Shown here: one piece after another, positions 25,592 through 34,830 of the stretch
How positions within the stretch are numbered: the stretch's first letter is position 1
Layout: each line of letters begins with the position of its first letter
Assembly (NCBI GenBank): GCA_038521345.1
Contig: JBCBKU010000004.1
Location: forward strand, 124,001-188,000
Direction: 5' to 3'
Source: JBCBKU01 sp038521345
GTDB lineage: Bacteria > Pseudomonadota > Alphaproteobacteria > Rhodobacterales > Rhodobacteraceae
DNA: 64,000 nt
The notes under the pieces: model-generated
Told to the model about the DNA's origin: nothing
The model's database searches: none
The model's input: the letters and a program-made list of their open reading frames with translations, nothing else
Program-made: the position numbers and the translations under genes

Positions 25592-28474
25592 TTCGGCCGC
25601 CACGCGTTTCGGCGACAACATATCCTTCAGATACCGGCCCGTGTGGCTGGCCTCGACCTCAGCCACGTCTTCGGGCGTGCCCTCGGCCACCACGGTGCCT
25701 CCTCCGTCACCACCCTCGGGGCCAATATCGATGATCCAGTCGGCGGTCTTGATGACGTCCAGATTATGTTCGATGACGATGACGGAATTCCCCTGCTCCA
25801 CAAGCTCGTGAAGGACTTCGAGGAGCTTCTTGACGTCTTCGAAATGAAGACCCGTGGTGGGTTCGTCGAGGATATAGAGCGTGCGGCCGGTGGCGCGTTT
25901 CGACAGCTCTTTCGAGAGCTTCACGCGCTGCGCTTCACCGCCTGAGAGCGTCGTCGCCTGCTGGCCCACCTTGATATAACCGAGCCCCACTCGCATCAGC
26001 GCGTCCATCTTCTCGCGGATCGAGGGGACGGCCTTGAAGAACTCCTGCGCGTCCTCGACCGTCATGTCGAGCACATCGGCAATCGACTTGCCCTTGAACT
26101 TTATCTCGAGGGTCTCGCGGTTGTAGCGTTGGCCCTGGCAAGTCTCGCAGGTCACGTAGACGTCCGGCAGGAAGTGCATCTCGATCTTGATGACACCGTC
26201 GCCCTGACAGGCCTCGCACCGCCCGCCCTTGACGTTGAAACTGAACCGGCCGGGCTTGTACCCGCGCGCCTTGGCCTCGGGCAGCCCGGCGAACCAGTCG
26301 CGGATCGGTGTGAAGGCACCGGTATAGGTTGCGGGGTTGGACCGCGGCGTGCGGCCGATGGGCCGCTGGTCAATGTCGATCACCTTGTCGAGATGTTGAA
26401 GCCCCTTGATCGTCTCGCAGGGCGCGGGCGTCTGGCGGGCCCCGTTCAGTTGCATCGACGCCGTCTTGAACAGCGTCTCGATGGTCAAGGTCGACTTGCC
26501 GCCGCCAGAGACCCCGGTGACGCAGACAAACTTGCCCAGCGGGAAATCGACCGTCACGTCCTTCAGGTTGTTGCCCACGGCCCTGACGACAGTGACCTTC
26601 TTCTTGTTGCCCTTGCGACGAGTCGCAGGCACCGAAATCTCGCGCGATCCGTTCAGGTATTGCCCGGTCAGCGATGCGGGATCCGCGGCGATCTCGGGCG
26701 GTGTGCCCTTCGCCACGATCTGGCCGCCATGGACGCCCGCTCCGGGTCCGATATCAAGGACATAATCGGCCTCGCGCACCGCTTCCTCGTCGTGTTCCAC
26801 GACAATGACGGTGTTGCCCTGATCGCGAAGATTCTTGAGCGTCGTGAGAAGCCGCCCGTTGTCGCGCTGGTGAAGCCCGATCGACGGTTCGTCCAGAACG
26901 TAGAGTACACCGGTCAGTCCCGATCCGATCTGGCTCGCCAGCCGGATACGCTGGCTCTCGCCGCCCGACAGCGTGCCGGCGTTCCGGGAGAGGGTCAGGT
27001 ACTCAAGCCCTACATTGTTGAGAAAGCCGAGCCTTTCGCGGATCTCCTTTAGAATGGCGCGCGCGATTTCGTTCTTCTGCGCGGTAAGGTGCTCGGGCAC
27101 GGCCAGCGTCCACTCATGCGCCTCGCGGATCGACATCTGCACGACCTGACCGACGTGAAGACGGGCTTCGGGCGGACCGTCTGCCGGGCCGATTTTGACC
27201 GCGAGCGCCTCTGCCCGAAGACGGTAGCCGTCACAGGAATGGCAGGGCCGGTTGTTCTGGTAGCGCTCGAATTCCTCGCGGATCCAGTTCGAATCCGTTT
27301 CGCGATAGCGCCGCTCCATATTCGGGATGACGCCCTCGAAGGGGCGCGTGACTTCGTAGACCCTGCCACCCTCGTCATAACGGAACCTGATCTCGTCCCC
27401 GCCCGATCCATGCAGGAACACCTGCTGGACATGGGCCGGAAGGTCCTTCCACTTCGTGTTCTTGTCGAATTCGTAATGCTTGGCGATGGCCTCGATCGTC
27501 TGGCGGAAATAGGGGGATTTGCCCTTCCGCCACGGCGCGAGTGCACCGTCATAGACCGTGAGGCTCTGGTCCGGCACGACGAGACGTTCGTCGAAAAATA
27601 GCTCCACCCCAAGGCCATCGCATTCCGGGCAGGCGCCAAACGGAGCATTGAACGAAAAGAGCCGCGGTTCGATTTCCGGGATGGTAAATCCGCTGACAGG
27701 ACAGGCGAAGTTCTCAGAAAAGGTAATGCGTTCAGGGTCCTGATCGTCGGCCACCGCCGTCTCGAGGATCGCGATGCCGTCGGCCAGATCGAGCGCGGTG
27801 CGGAAACTGTCGGCAAGCCGCGTCTCGAGCCCCTCTTTCACCACCAGCCGATCAACGACGACGTCGATGTCGTGGCGGTACTTCTTGTCAAGCGTCGGGG
27901 GCTCGTCGAGTTCATAAAAGGTTCCGTCGACCTTCACCCGTTGAAAGCCCTGCTTCCTGAGCTCCAGAAACTCCTTCCGGTACTCGCCTTTCCGGTCCCG
28001 GACGATCGGGGCAAGGAGGTAGGCACGCGTCCCCTCCGCCATCGCCATGACGCGGTCGACCATGTCCTGCACCTGCTGGGCCTCGATGGGCAGGCCTGTC
28101 GCCGGCGAATAGGGCGTGCCGGCGCGCGCAAACAGCAGTCGAAGGTAATCGTAGATCTCGGTGACGGTCCCCACCGTCGAGCGTGGGTTCTTCGATGTCG
28201 TCTTCTGTTCGATCGAGATCGCCGGGGAGAGACCGCTGATGTGATCCACATCCGGCTTTTCCATCATGTCGAGGAATTGCCGCGCATAGGCCGAGAGCGA
28301 TTCCACGTACCGCCGCTGACCTTCGGCGTAGATCGTGTCGAAGGCCAGAGACGACTTGCCCGAACCCGAAAGACCCGTGATCACGACAAGCTGGTCGCGC
28401 GGGATGTCGACGTCCACGCCCTTTAGATTGTGCTCGCGGGCCCCGCGGACCTCGATGTTTTTCAGCTCTGGCAT
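25589..28474 (-). CDS. uvrA: UvrABC excision repair protein A
   Basis: Damage-recognition ATPase of nucleotide-excision repair. 961 residues, full length. Two ABC modules: Walker A GLSGSGKSSLA near residue 34 and GVSGGGKSTL in the second half; signature LSGGESQRIRLASQIG with LDEPSIGLHQRDN; second LSGGEAQRVKLSKEL with LDEPTTGLHFEDV. Zinc fingers are visible as CPVSGF..CPECDGLG and CEACQGDGVIKIEMHFLPDVYVTCETCQG (cysteine pairs). A perfect SOS box lies 65 bases upstream, so LexA control is expected. GAGGGG precedes the ATG at 28474. Confidence 0.98.
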   Translation of the reverse strand: MPELKNIEVRGAREHNLKGVDVDIPRDQLVVITGLSGSGKSSLAFDTIYAEGQRRYVESLSAYARQFLDMMEKPDVDHISGLSPAISIEQKTTSKNPRSTVGTVTEIYDYLRLLFARAGTPYSPATGLPIEAQQVQDMVDRVMAMAEGTRAYLLAPIVRDRKGEYRKEFLELRKQGFQRVKVDGTFYELDEPPTLDKKYRHDIDVVVDRLVVKEGLETRLADSFRTALDLADGIAILETAVADDQDPERITFSENFACPVSGFTIPEIEPRLFSFNAPFGACPECDGLGVELFFDERLVVPDQSLTVYDGALAPWRKGKSPYFRQTIEAIAKHYEFDKNTKWKDLPAHVQQVFLHGSGGDEIRFRYDEGGRVYEVTRPFEGVIPNMERRYRETDSNWIREEFERYQNNRPCHSCDGYRLRAEALAVKIGPADGPPEARLHVGQVVQMSIREAHEWTLAVPEHLTAQKNEIARAILKEIRERLGFLNNVGLEYLTLSRNAGTLSGGESQRIRLASQIGSGLTGVLYVLDEPSIGLHQRDNGRLLTTLKNLRDQGNTVIVVEHDEEAVREADYVLDIGPGAGVHGGQIVAKGTPPEIAADPASLTGQYLNGSREISVPATRRKGNKKKVTVVRAVGNNLKDVTVDFPLGKFVCVTGVSGGGKSTLTIETLFKTASMQLNGARQTPAPCETIKGLQHLDKVIDIDQRPIGRTPRSNPATYTGAFTPIRDWFAGLPEAKARGYKPGRFSFNVKGGRCEACQGDGVIKIEMHFLPDVYVTCETCQGQRYNRETLEIKFKGKSIADVLDMTVEDAQEFFKAVPSIREKMDALMRVGLGYIKVGQQATTLSGGEAQRVKLSKELSKRATGRTLYILDEPTTGLHFEDVKKLLEVLHELVEQGNSVIVIEHNLDVIKTADWIIDIGPEGGDGGGTVVAEGTPEDVAEVEASHTGRYLKDMLSPKRVAAE

Positions 28475-28498
28475 GCCCGCCCCTCGGTTAACTCCACG

Positions 28499-28553
28499 AA
28501 GATAGGGCAGCCCCCCTGAGTCTCCAATCGAAAAATGAGAACGAAATGCGAAC
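28499..28553 (-). promoter_or_regulatory. uvrA promoter region with SOS (LexA) box
   Basis: GAAC at 28539-28542 and GAAC at 28550-28553 are separated by exactly 7 bases: the alphaproteobacterial LexA site (GAAC-N7-GAAC, read as GTTC-N7-GTTC toward uvrA). Downstream on the minus strand, TTGGAG (plus 28522-28527), a 17-base spacer and TATCTT (plus 28499-28504) form a candidate promoter. The box ends two bases short of the MFS gene stop. Confidence 0.75.
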
Positions 28554-28555
28554 TC

Positions 28556-29707
28556 TCAGTTGGCTCCTGACAGTCGCCGCCGCGCCAGCCACCGGTGAAC
28601 AACGAATCCGCATCCCAGTACCAAGGCTGCGCACAGCACCATGGCGCCATAACCCGGCCACGCCAACAGGGCCGCGAAGACCGGAGTTCCAAGCGTATTG
28701 CCAAGGTTTCCCATCTGGGCAAGCCCGCCATTGGCCCGCGCCTGGTCCGCTCCGGACGGGTTCAGTTCCGGGACCGCCGCGAAACTCGCGCCCTGAACCA
28801 GGCCCAGCGCCGCCGCGAAGACAAGGCACACCACCGGCTGACCCGGCCAGATCGCCAGAAGCACAAGAAGGACCGCACCGGTCAGAAATCCCGCCTCGAT
28901 CACGCGAACCGACGACATACGCCCGAGAAGCCAGACACCAAGAGTCATCGACGCGACAATGGAAATCAAAGGCATGGCCCCTTGAACAGGACCGCGCAGT
29001 CCTTCGGCCACGTGCAAGGGCAGAAGGGTCAGAGTCGAAAGGAATACCAGCGTATAGAACAGCCAGCCAAGGGCGGGTGCTGCGATGCGCGGAGATCGGT
29101 AGACGGCCAGGTGCGCCGCCACGGGATCGGTGCGGGCCGCGACCGCCGGCACACCATCCGGCGGCAGCAGAGGCCAGAGAATGGCTGACATGGCCGCCAT
29201 GTAGAGGCCATGGGCAAGAAAGAGGGCCGTCACGCCGAACCGCGCGACCAGAGGCAATCCGGCCCAGGCGAGCACCGCGAAGGCGACACCGAAGAACGTC
29301 CCCCAAAGCGTGAGTGCAAACCCCCGCCCGCGCGGTGCGGTGACCTGTGCGATCAGCGTGGGCGCCGCGACGACAATCGCGAGGTGGGCAACACCTTCCG
29401 CCACGCGGCTGAAAAGGAACGGGACAAAGGCGGGCGCGGTCGCCTGGTAAAGGGACAGGGCCGCAGCGGCCAGGCAGCCGCCCAGCAGCGCGCGTCTCAG
29501 GCCAATCCGGGCGGCCAGAACACCGGCCACGACACCGAACAGGATGCCCACGAACCCCACAAGCGACACCGCCCATGCGACCCCGGCTCCGGCACCGGGA
29601 AACATCTCGGGCAGGCGGTCGAAGACGACGCTAATTTTCCCGTATTGCGCAGCCGCGCCAAGCCCCATGAGCCAGAGACACCAGACGAGCCGCCAATCGC
29701 TCTGCAT
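28556..29707 (-). CDS. Major facilitator superfamily transporter
   Basis: A 383-residue polytopic inner-membrane protein with about 12 hydrophobic segments (for example GLGAAAQYGKISVV.. then VGFVGILFGVVAGVLAARIGLRRALLGG, the loop 2-3 MFS motif with RxG..RR). It is a short MFS of the drug/metabolite type; the substrate cannot be told from sequence. Ends two bases before the uvrA SOS box and starts 114 bases from the lpdA stop, in the same direction; probably its own transcript. Confidence 0.88.
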   Translation of the reverse strand: MQSDWRLVWCLWLMGLGAAAQYGKISVVFDRLPEMFPGAGAGVAWAVSLVGFVGILFGVVAGVLAARIGLRRALLGGCLAAAALSLYQATAPAFVPFLFSRVAEGVAHLAIVVAAPTLIAQVTAPRGRGFALTLWGTFFGVAFAVLAWAGLPLVARFGVTALFLAHGLYMAAMSAILWPLLPPDGVPAVAARTDPVAAHLAVYRSPRIAAPALGWLFYTLVFLSTLTLLPLHVAEGLRGPVQGAMPLISIVASMTLGVWLLGRMSSVRVIEAGFLTGAVLLVLLAIWPGQPVVCLVFAAALGLVQGASFAAVPELNPSGADQARANGGLAQMGNLGNTLGTPVFAALLAWPGYGAMVLCAALVLGCGFVVHRWLARRRLSGAN

Positions 29708-29788
29708 CGCCCTTCTCCTCTCTCACCACATTCCCATCGGCGCGGAACAGGCCCGCCCGCGCCATCCGCACGCAGCGCCAGAGGATGC

Positions 29789-29803
29789 GCGGCCGAAGGC
29801 CGC
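29789..29803 (-). terminator. Candidate GC hairpin terminator after lpdA
   Basis: GCGGCC (29789-29794), GAA, GGCCGC (29798-29803): a 6-pair, all-GC stem 18 bases past the lpdA stop on the minus strand. No T-run follows, so it may be an RNA-end protector rather than an intrinsic terminator. Confidence 0.3.
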
Positions 29804-29821
29804 TCCGTTCGGCAGCCCGTC

Positions 29822-31231
29822 TTACATGTGGATCACGCGATCGTAAGCGTCGAGGACACTTTCATGCATCATCTCCGAGAGCGTGGGATGCGGGAATACC
29901 GTGTGCATCAGGTCCTCTTCGGTGGTCTCCAGCGTCCGGCCCACGACATAGCCCTGGATCAGTTCCGTGACCTCGGCGCCGATCATGTGGGCACCCAGCA
30001 ATTCGCCTGTTTTCGCGTCGAAGATCGTTTTAATCAGTCCCTCGGGCTCGCCAAGGGCAATCGCCTTCCCGTTGCCGATGAACGGGAACCGCCCGACCTT
30101 CACGTCGTAGCCAAGCTCCTTTGCCTTCGCTTCGGTGTGTCCCACCGAAGCGACCTGGGGCTGGCAATAGGTACAGCCGGCGATCTCTTCGGGTTTCACC
30201 GGGTGCACATCGTTTTTTCCCGCGATCAGTTCGGCAACCATCACGCCTTCATGGCTTGCCTTGTGCGCGAGCCACGGGCCGTTCGTCGCGTCACCGATTA
30301 CATAGAGCCCCTCGACCCCGGTCCGGCAATACGCATCTGTCACGACAAAACTGCGGTCGAGTTTCGCACCCAGCGCCTCGAGCCCGAGGTTCTCGGTATT
30401 GGCGACGATTCCCACCGCAGAGATGACTGTGTCGAATTCGTGGGTCTCGGTCTTGCCGCCAGTCTCGATATGGGCGGTGACCTTGCCGCCGGACTTCGAC
30501 GGTGCCCGATCCAGCTTCTTCACCATGGATTTCTCAAGGATTTTCATGCCCTGCTTGGCAAAGCTCTTCTTGGCAAAGGCCGAGATCTCGGCGTCTTCCA
30601 CGGGCAGGATCCGGTCCTGAACCTCGACCACCGTCGTATCGGCTCCGAGCGTATTGTAGAAGCTTGCGAACTCGATCCCGATGGCGCCAGATCCGATCAC
30701 CAGAAGTTTCTTGGGCATACGGGGCGGCGTCAGGGCATGCTTGTACGTCCAGACGAGATCGCCATCGGCCTCGAGGCCGGGGAGTTCCCGCGCCCGAGCA
30801 CCCGTGGCCAGAATGATGTTGGGTGCCGTCAGCTCTTCGGTGCCCTTCTCGGTGGTTACGCTGACCTTGCCTTTCCCGGTCAGCTTGGCCTCGCCCATGA
30901 TGGCGGTGATCTTGTTCTTCTTCACAAGGTGCGAAACGCCGGACGAGAGCTGCTTGGCGACTGCACGCGAGCGCTTGACCACGGCATCAAGGTCATAACC
31001 CACGCCATCGGCCTTCAGCCCGAATTCGCTCGCCCGGTGCATCAGGTGAAAGATCTCTGAAGAACGCAGCATCGCCTTTGTCGGGATACATCCCCAGTTG
31101 AGGCAGATCCCGCCCATGTGCTCGCGCTCAACGATGGCCGTATTGAGACCCAGTTGCGCGGCGCGGATCGCGGCCACGTACCCTCCCGGTCCGGCTCCGA
31201 TCACGACGATGTCGAATTGCTTGGCGGCCAT
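29822..31231 (-). CDS. lpdA: Dihydrolipoyl dehydrogenase
   Basis: FAD-dependent E3 subunit of the pyruvate and 2-oxoglutarate dehydrogenase complexes. 469 residues. N-terminal FAD motif VIGAGPGGYVAAIRAAQLG, the redox disulfide GGICLNWGCIPTKAML, NAD fold VIGSGAIGIEFASFY, and the C-terminal active-site His-Glu in HPTLSE. The closest relatives in Rhodobacterales are the pyruvate dehydrogenase type, but no E1/E2 genes are adjacent. The ATG at 31231 is preceded by GAGG-type bases. A perfect palindrome lies 21-40 bases upstream. Confidence 0.97.
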   Translation of the reverse strand: MAAKQFDIVVIGAGPGGYVAAIRAAQLGLNTAIVEREHMGGICLNWGCIPTKAMLRSSEIFHLMHRASEFGLKADGVGYDLDAVVKRSRAVAKQLSSGVSHLVKKNKITAIMGEAKLTGKGKVSVTTEKGTEELTAPNIILATGARARELPGLEADGDLVWTYKHALTPPRMPKKLLVIGSGAIGIEFASFYNTLGADTTVVEVQDRILPVEDAEISAFAKKSFAKQGMKILEKSMVKKLDRAPSKSGGKVTAHIETGGKTETHEFDTVISAVGIVANTENLGLEALGAKLDRSFVVTDAYCRTGVEGLYVIGDATNGPWLAHKASHEGVMVAELIAGKNDVHPVKPEEIAGCTYCQPQVASVGHTEAKAKELGYDVKVGRFPFIGNGKAIALGEPEGLIKTIFDAKTGELLGAHMIGAEVTELIQGYVVGRTLETTEEDLMHTVFPHPTLSEMMHESVLDAYDRVIHM

Positions 31232-31251
31232 GGATCCCCTCCCTCGGGCAT

Positions 31252-31271
31252 ATGGTTTACCGTTAAACCAT
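31252..31271 (-). promoter_or_regulatory. Perfect inverted repeat upstream of lpdA (candidate operator)
   Basis: ATGGTTTA (31252-31259), CCGT, TAAACCAT (31264-31271): 8-base arms match perfectly around a 4-base centre. It is 21-40 bases before the lpdA start, where a repressor site or 5'-UTR hairpin would act. The AT-rich arms stand out in GC-rich DNA. The binding protein is unknown. Confidence 0.45.
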
Positions 31272-31443
31272 CTGGCATATCCGTGCCCGCCTGTCACCCG
31301 GGTGCCGGGAAATCCCGACTTGCATCTCACGCATGGCTGGCGCGGCTTGCCTTGCCCGGGACGCATGGGCAACCGCGTCGCTTGCGGGCCTCGGCGCGCT
31401 GGAATACATCGGCACGATAGTCGGCTGAGGACGGGAGAACGAT

Positions 31444-33285
31444 ATGGCGACGGGCACGGCATCGAAGGCCTTTGTCTGGGTGATCCTCGGGCTTTTGATC
31501 GTGGCGCTGGCCGGCTTCGGTGCGACCAGCTTTGGCGGTCAGGTACGCTCGATCGGGAAAGTCGGCGAAACAGAGATTCCGACCGACACCTATGCCCGCG
31601 CCCTTCAAGCCGAGCTTTCGGCGCTGTCCGCACAAATGGGTCAGTCCGTGTCCTTTGCGCAGGCCCGCGCATTCGGGATCGACCAGCAGGTTCTTGGCCG
31701 CGTCGTTTCCGACGCGGCGCTGGACGAGGCCACCAGGGCGATCGGGATCTCGGTCGGCGACGACACGGTGCGCGAACGCATATTCGAAATCCCCGGGTTC
31801 CAAGGTGCCGACGGGGCGTTCGACCCCGAGGCCTACCGCTTCACACTCGGCCGTCAGGGTGTCACGGTCGCCGAATTCGAAGAACAGATCCGCTCCAACA
31901 CCGCGCGCTCGGTCCTGCAGGCCGCCGTCATCGGCGGTGTCACAACGCCCCCGGTCTATGCCGATACACTCTATGACTGGGCACGCCAGACGCGTGACAT
32001 CACTTGGGCGCGGCTGACCGAAGATAATCTCGAGATCACGACTCCGGTGCCCGATGACGCCACGTTGCGCGCCTTCCACAACGACAATGAGAACCTGTTC
32101 ACGGTCCCCGAGACGCGGGCCATCACGTATGTGTGGCTTACCACCGACATGGTACTCGACACGGTCGAGGTCGACGAGGCGCGCTTGCGCGAATTCTACG
32201 ACGAACAGATCGAGATGTTCGTGCGCCCCGAGCGTCGGCTTGTCGAGCGGCTGGTCTATTCGTCGGACGAGGCCGCCGCCGAGGCCAAGGCGCGGCTTGA
32301 TTCCGGCGAGGTGACCTTCGACGCCCTTGTCGAAGAACGGGGCCTGACGCTCGACGATGTGGATCTTGGCGAGGTCCGCAGTGTCGATCTCGACGAGGCG
32401 GGCGAGATTGTCTTCGCGCTGGAAGGTCCCGGGATCGCGGGCCCGGCACGGTCGGTCTTCGGTCCCGCCCTTTTCCGGGTCAATGCGGTTCTGGCCGCGC
32501 AGGAGACACCCTTCGAGGACGTGGTCGACGAACTTCGCGCGGAACTGGCCACCGACACCGCGCGGCGCACAATCCTCGATATGGAAGAGGATATGGCCGA
32601 CCTTCTCGCCGGCGGCGCCACGCTTGAGGATCTGGCCGCGGAAACGGAAATTCGGCTGGGGACGATCGAGTGGCGCCCCGACGTGGACATCGACATCGCA
32701 GCCTACGATGCCTTCCGTGCGGAGGCGCGCCGTGTCGCCGAGGGCGATTTTCCCGAGATCCTGCGCCTGGACGAGGACGGCCTTTTTGCGCTTCGTCTCG
32801 ACGAGGTCATTGCCCCGCGGGTCGAGCCCTTCGACGATGTGGCCGAGGCGGTAACCGAAGCCTGGCGGAACGACTGGACCGCCTCCACACTCGAGGCCGA
32901 GGCGAATGCTGTGGCCGAAGAGTTGCGGGGCGGCCGCGAAATGGCCGGACTGGGGCTCGCGCTGAATACCGATCGCGGTGTCCTGAGAGATGCGTTCCTC
33001 GAGGGCACACCTCCCGACTTCGTGGACCGCGTCTTTGGCATGGAGGACGGCGAGATTGTTGTGCTGACGGACGAATTGGGGGCCATGGTGATCCGGCTTG
33101 ACGCCGTGAACGGGCCGGACCCCAACGATGCCGAAGGCAATGCGCTGCGCGATCAGTTCGCCGGACAGGTCAGCCAGGATTTTGCCAATGACATTCTGAC
33201 CTATTTCACCATCGCCACCCAGACCGAGGCGGGGATCGAGCTGAACCAGCAGGCGCTCAACGCCGTCCACGCCGCGTTCAACTGA
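31444..33285 (+). CDS. ppiD: Peptidyl-prolyl isomerase PpiD-like, membrane-anchored
   Basis: A 613-residue periplasmic folding factor with one N-terminal membrane anchor (about residues 8-30, AFVWVILGLLIVALAGFGAT) and the SurA-N/PpiD architecture: VGETEIPTDTYARALQAEL, then a parvulin-like domain around residues 260-350. Catalytic parvulin residues are hard to confirm, as in other PpiD proteins with weak or no isomerase activity. GGGAG site before the ATG at 31444. The stop overlaps the trpE ATG by one base, so trpE is co-translated. Confidence 0.9.
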   Translation: MATGTASKAFVWVILGLLIVALAGFGATSFGGQVRSIGKVGETEIPTDTYARALQAELSALSAQMGQSVSFAQARAFGIDQQVLGRVVSDAALDEATRAIGISVGDDTVRERIFEIPGFQGADGAFDPEAYRFTLGRQGVTVAEFEEQIRSNTARSVLQAAVIGGVTTPPVYADTLYDWARQTRDITWARLTEDNLEITTPVPDDATLRAFHNDNENLFTVPETRAITYVWLTTDMVLDTVEVDEARLREFYDEQIEMFVRPERRLVERLVYSSDEAAAEAKARLDSGEVTFDALVEERGLTLDDVDLGEVRSVDLDEAGEIVFALEGPGIAGPARSVFGPALFRVNAVLAAQETPFEDVVDELRAELATDTARRTILDMEEDMADLLAGGATLEDLAAETEIRLGTIEWRPDVDIDIAAYDAFRAEARRVAEGDFPEILRLDEDGLFALRLDEVIAPRVEPFDDVAEAVTEAWRNDWTASTLEAEANAVAEELRGGREMAGLGLALNTDRGVLRDAFLEGTPPDFVDRVFGMEDGEIVVLTDELGAMVIRLDAVNGPDPNDAEGNALRDQFAGQVSQDFANDILTYFTIATQTEAGIELNQQALNAVHAAFN

Positions 33286-34796
33286 TGGATCTTACACCCG
33301 ACTACGAAACGTTCCGGCGCGGGTACGAGGCCGGCGAGAACCAGGTGGTGCATGCCCGGCTGGCCGCGGATCTCGACACCGCCGTGTCGCTGATGCTGAA
33401 GCTCACCGGGGCGCGGAAGGACAGCTTTCTTCTTGAATCCGTCACCGGCGGAGAGATCCGGGGCCGGTACTCGATCATCGGTATGAAGCCGGATCTGGTT
33501 TGGGAATGCCGGGGCACGACCAGCCGCCTGAATCGCCACGCTCGCTTCGATTCCGAAGCCTTTGAAACCCTCGATGGTGACCCGCTCGACACGCTTCGCG
33601 CGGTCATTGCGGAAAGCCGTATGACCCTACCGGATGATCTGCCGGCTGCGGCGGCAGGCCTGTTCGGGTACCTGGGCTACGACATGGTGCGGCTTGTCGA
33701 GCGATTGCCGGATGTGAACCCTGATCCCCTTGGTCTGCCCGACGCGGTTCTGCTGCGCCCATCTGTGACCGTGGTTCTCGACGGCGTCAAAAGCGAGGTC
33801 ACCGTCGTGGCCCCAGCCTGGGCAGGTCACGGGCTTTCTGCCCGCGCGGCCTATGCGCAGGCCGCCGAACGTGTGATGGATGCAGTACGCGATCTCGAAC
33901 GTGGGGTCCCCGGCGAAACCAGGGACCTGCAAGAGACCGGGCCGGTGCCTGAACCCGTATCGAACTTTGCGCGCGCCGACTACCTGGCGGCGGTTGATCG
34001 TGCCAAAGAGTATATCCGCGCGGGCGACATCTTTCAGGTCGTACCATCCCAGCGGTGGAGCCAGCCCTTCGCGCAATCGTCCTTCGCGCTTTATCGTGCA
34101 CTTCGGCGGACGAACCCGTCGCCCTTCATGTTCTACTTCAACTTTGGCGGTTTCCAGGTTGTGGGCGCCAGTCCCGAGATCCTTGTTCGGGTCTTCGGCG
34201 GCGAAGTCACGCTGCGCCCGATTGCGGGAACGCGTCCCCGCGGCGCGACGCCCGAGGACGACCGCGCGCTTGAAGTCGATCTGCTTGCCGACGAAAAAGA
34301 GCGGGCCGAACACCTCATGCTACTCGATCTCGGTCGGAACGATGTCGGGCGCGTCGCCAAGATCGGCACAGTACGGCCCACAGAGGAATTCGTGATCGAA
34401 CGCTACAGCCATGTGATGCACATCGTCTCGAACGTGGTGGGGGAGCTGTCCGAAGACCATGACGCCTTGTCGGCGCTGCTTGCCGGCCTACCCGCCGGGA
34501 CCGTTTCGGGGGCGCCCAAGGTGCGCGCCATGGAGATTATTGATGAACTCGAACCCGAAAAACGCGGGGTCTACGGGGGCGGCGTCGGGTATTTTTCGGC
34601 CGGCGGCGATATGGACATGTGCATTGCCCTGCGAACGGCGGTCGTCAAGGACGGCACGTTGCACATTCAGGCCGGCGGCGGTGTGGTCTTTGACAGCGAT
34701 CCGGACGCCGAATTCGAGGAAACGGTCAACAAGGCGCGGGCGCTGCGCACAGCGGCCGCCGAGGCCGGACGCTTTTCCGGCTCCGACAACACCTGA
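33285..34796 (+). CDS. trpE: Anthranilate synthase component I
   Basis: Converts chorismate to anthranilate with glutamine-derived ammonia from TrpG: first step of tryptophan synthesis. 503 residues. Motifs: SFLLESVTGGEIRGRYSIIG, the chorismate-binding PIAGTRPRGATPEDD, LLDLGRNDVGRVAKIG and GTVSGAPKVRAMEIIDELEP. Lacks a fused glutaminase domain. Its ATG shares a base with the ppiD stop. trpG is 2.6 kb further on beyond an opposite-strand gene, an order known in Rhodobacter as trpE(yibQ)GDC. Confidence 0.97.
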   Translation: MDLTPDYETFRRGYEAGENQVVHARLAADLDTAVSLMLKLTGARKDSFLLESVTGGEIRGRYSIIGMKPDLVWECRGTTSRLNRHARFDSEAFETLDGDPLDTLRAVIAESRMTLPDDLPAAAAGLFGYLGYDMVRLVERLPDVNPDPLGLPDAVLLRPSVTVVLDGVKSEVTVVAPAWAGHGLSARAAYAQAAERVMDAVRDLERGVPGETRDLQETGPVPEPVSNFARADYLAAVDRAKEYIRAGDIFQVVPSQRWSQPFAQSSFALYRALRRTNPSPFMFYFNFGGFQVVGASPEILVRVFGGEVTLRPIAGTRPRGATPEDDRALEVDLLADEKERAEHLMLLDLGRNDVGRVAKIGTVRPTEEFVIERYSHVMHIVSNVVGELSEDHDALSALLAGLPAGTVSGAPKVRAMEIIDELEPEKRGVYGGGVGYFSAGGDMDMCIALRTAVVKDGTLHIQAGGGVVFDSDPDAEFEETVNKARALRTAAAEAGRFSGSDNT

Positions 34797-34830
34797 CCGG
34801 CGCCGGTCCTCGTAGATCAAAACAGGGGCG

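Noticed and set aside
29210..31060. 616-codon plus-strand frame opposite lpdA and the MFS gene
   Set aside because: It spans two genes with strong families on the other strand and shows no motif of its own; a by-product of high GC.
31327..33270. 647-codon minus-strand frame opposite ppiD
   Set aside because: Fully antisense to ppiD, which has a membrane anchor and SurA-N-like sequence and is coupled to trpE; no support for the reverse frame.
34796..34807. Perfect palindrome ACCGGCGCCGGT after trpE
   Set aside because: It has no loop and no T-run, so it is a poor terminator; 12-base GC palindromes are common in such DNA.
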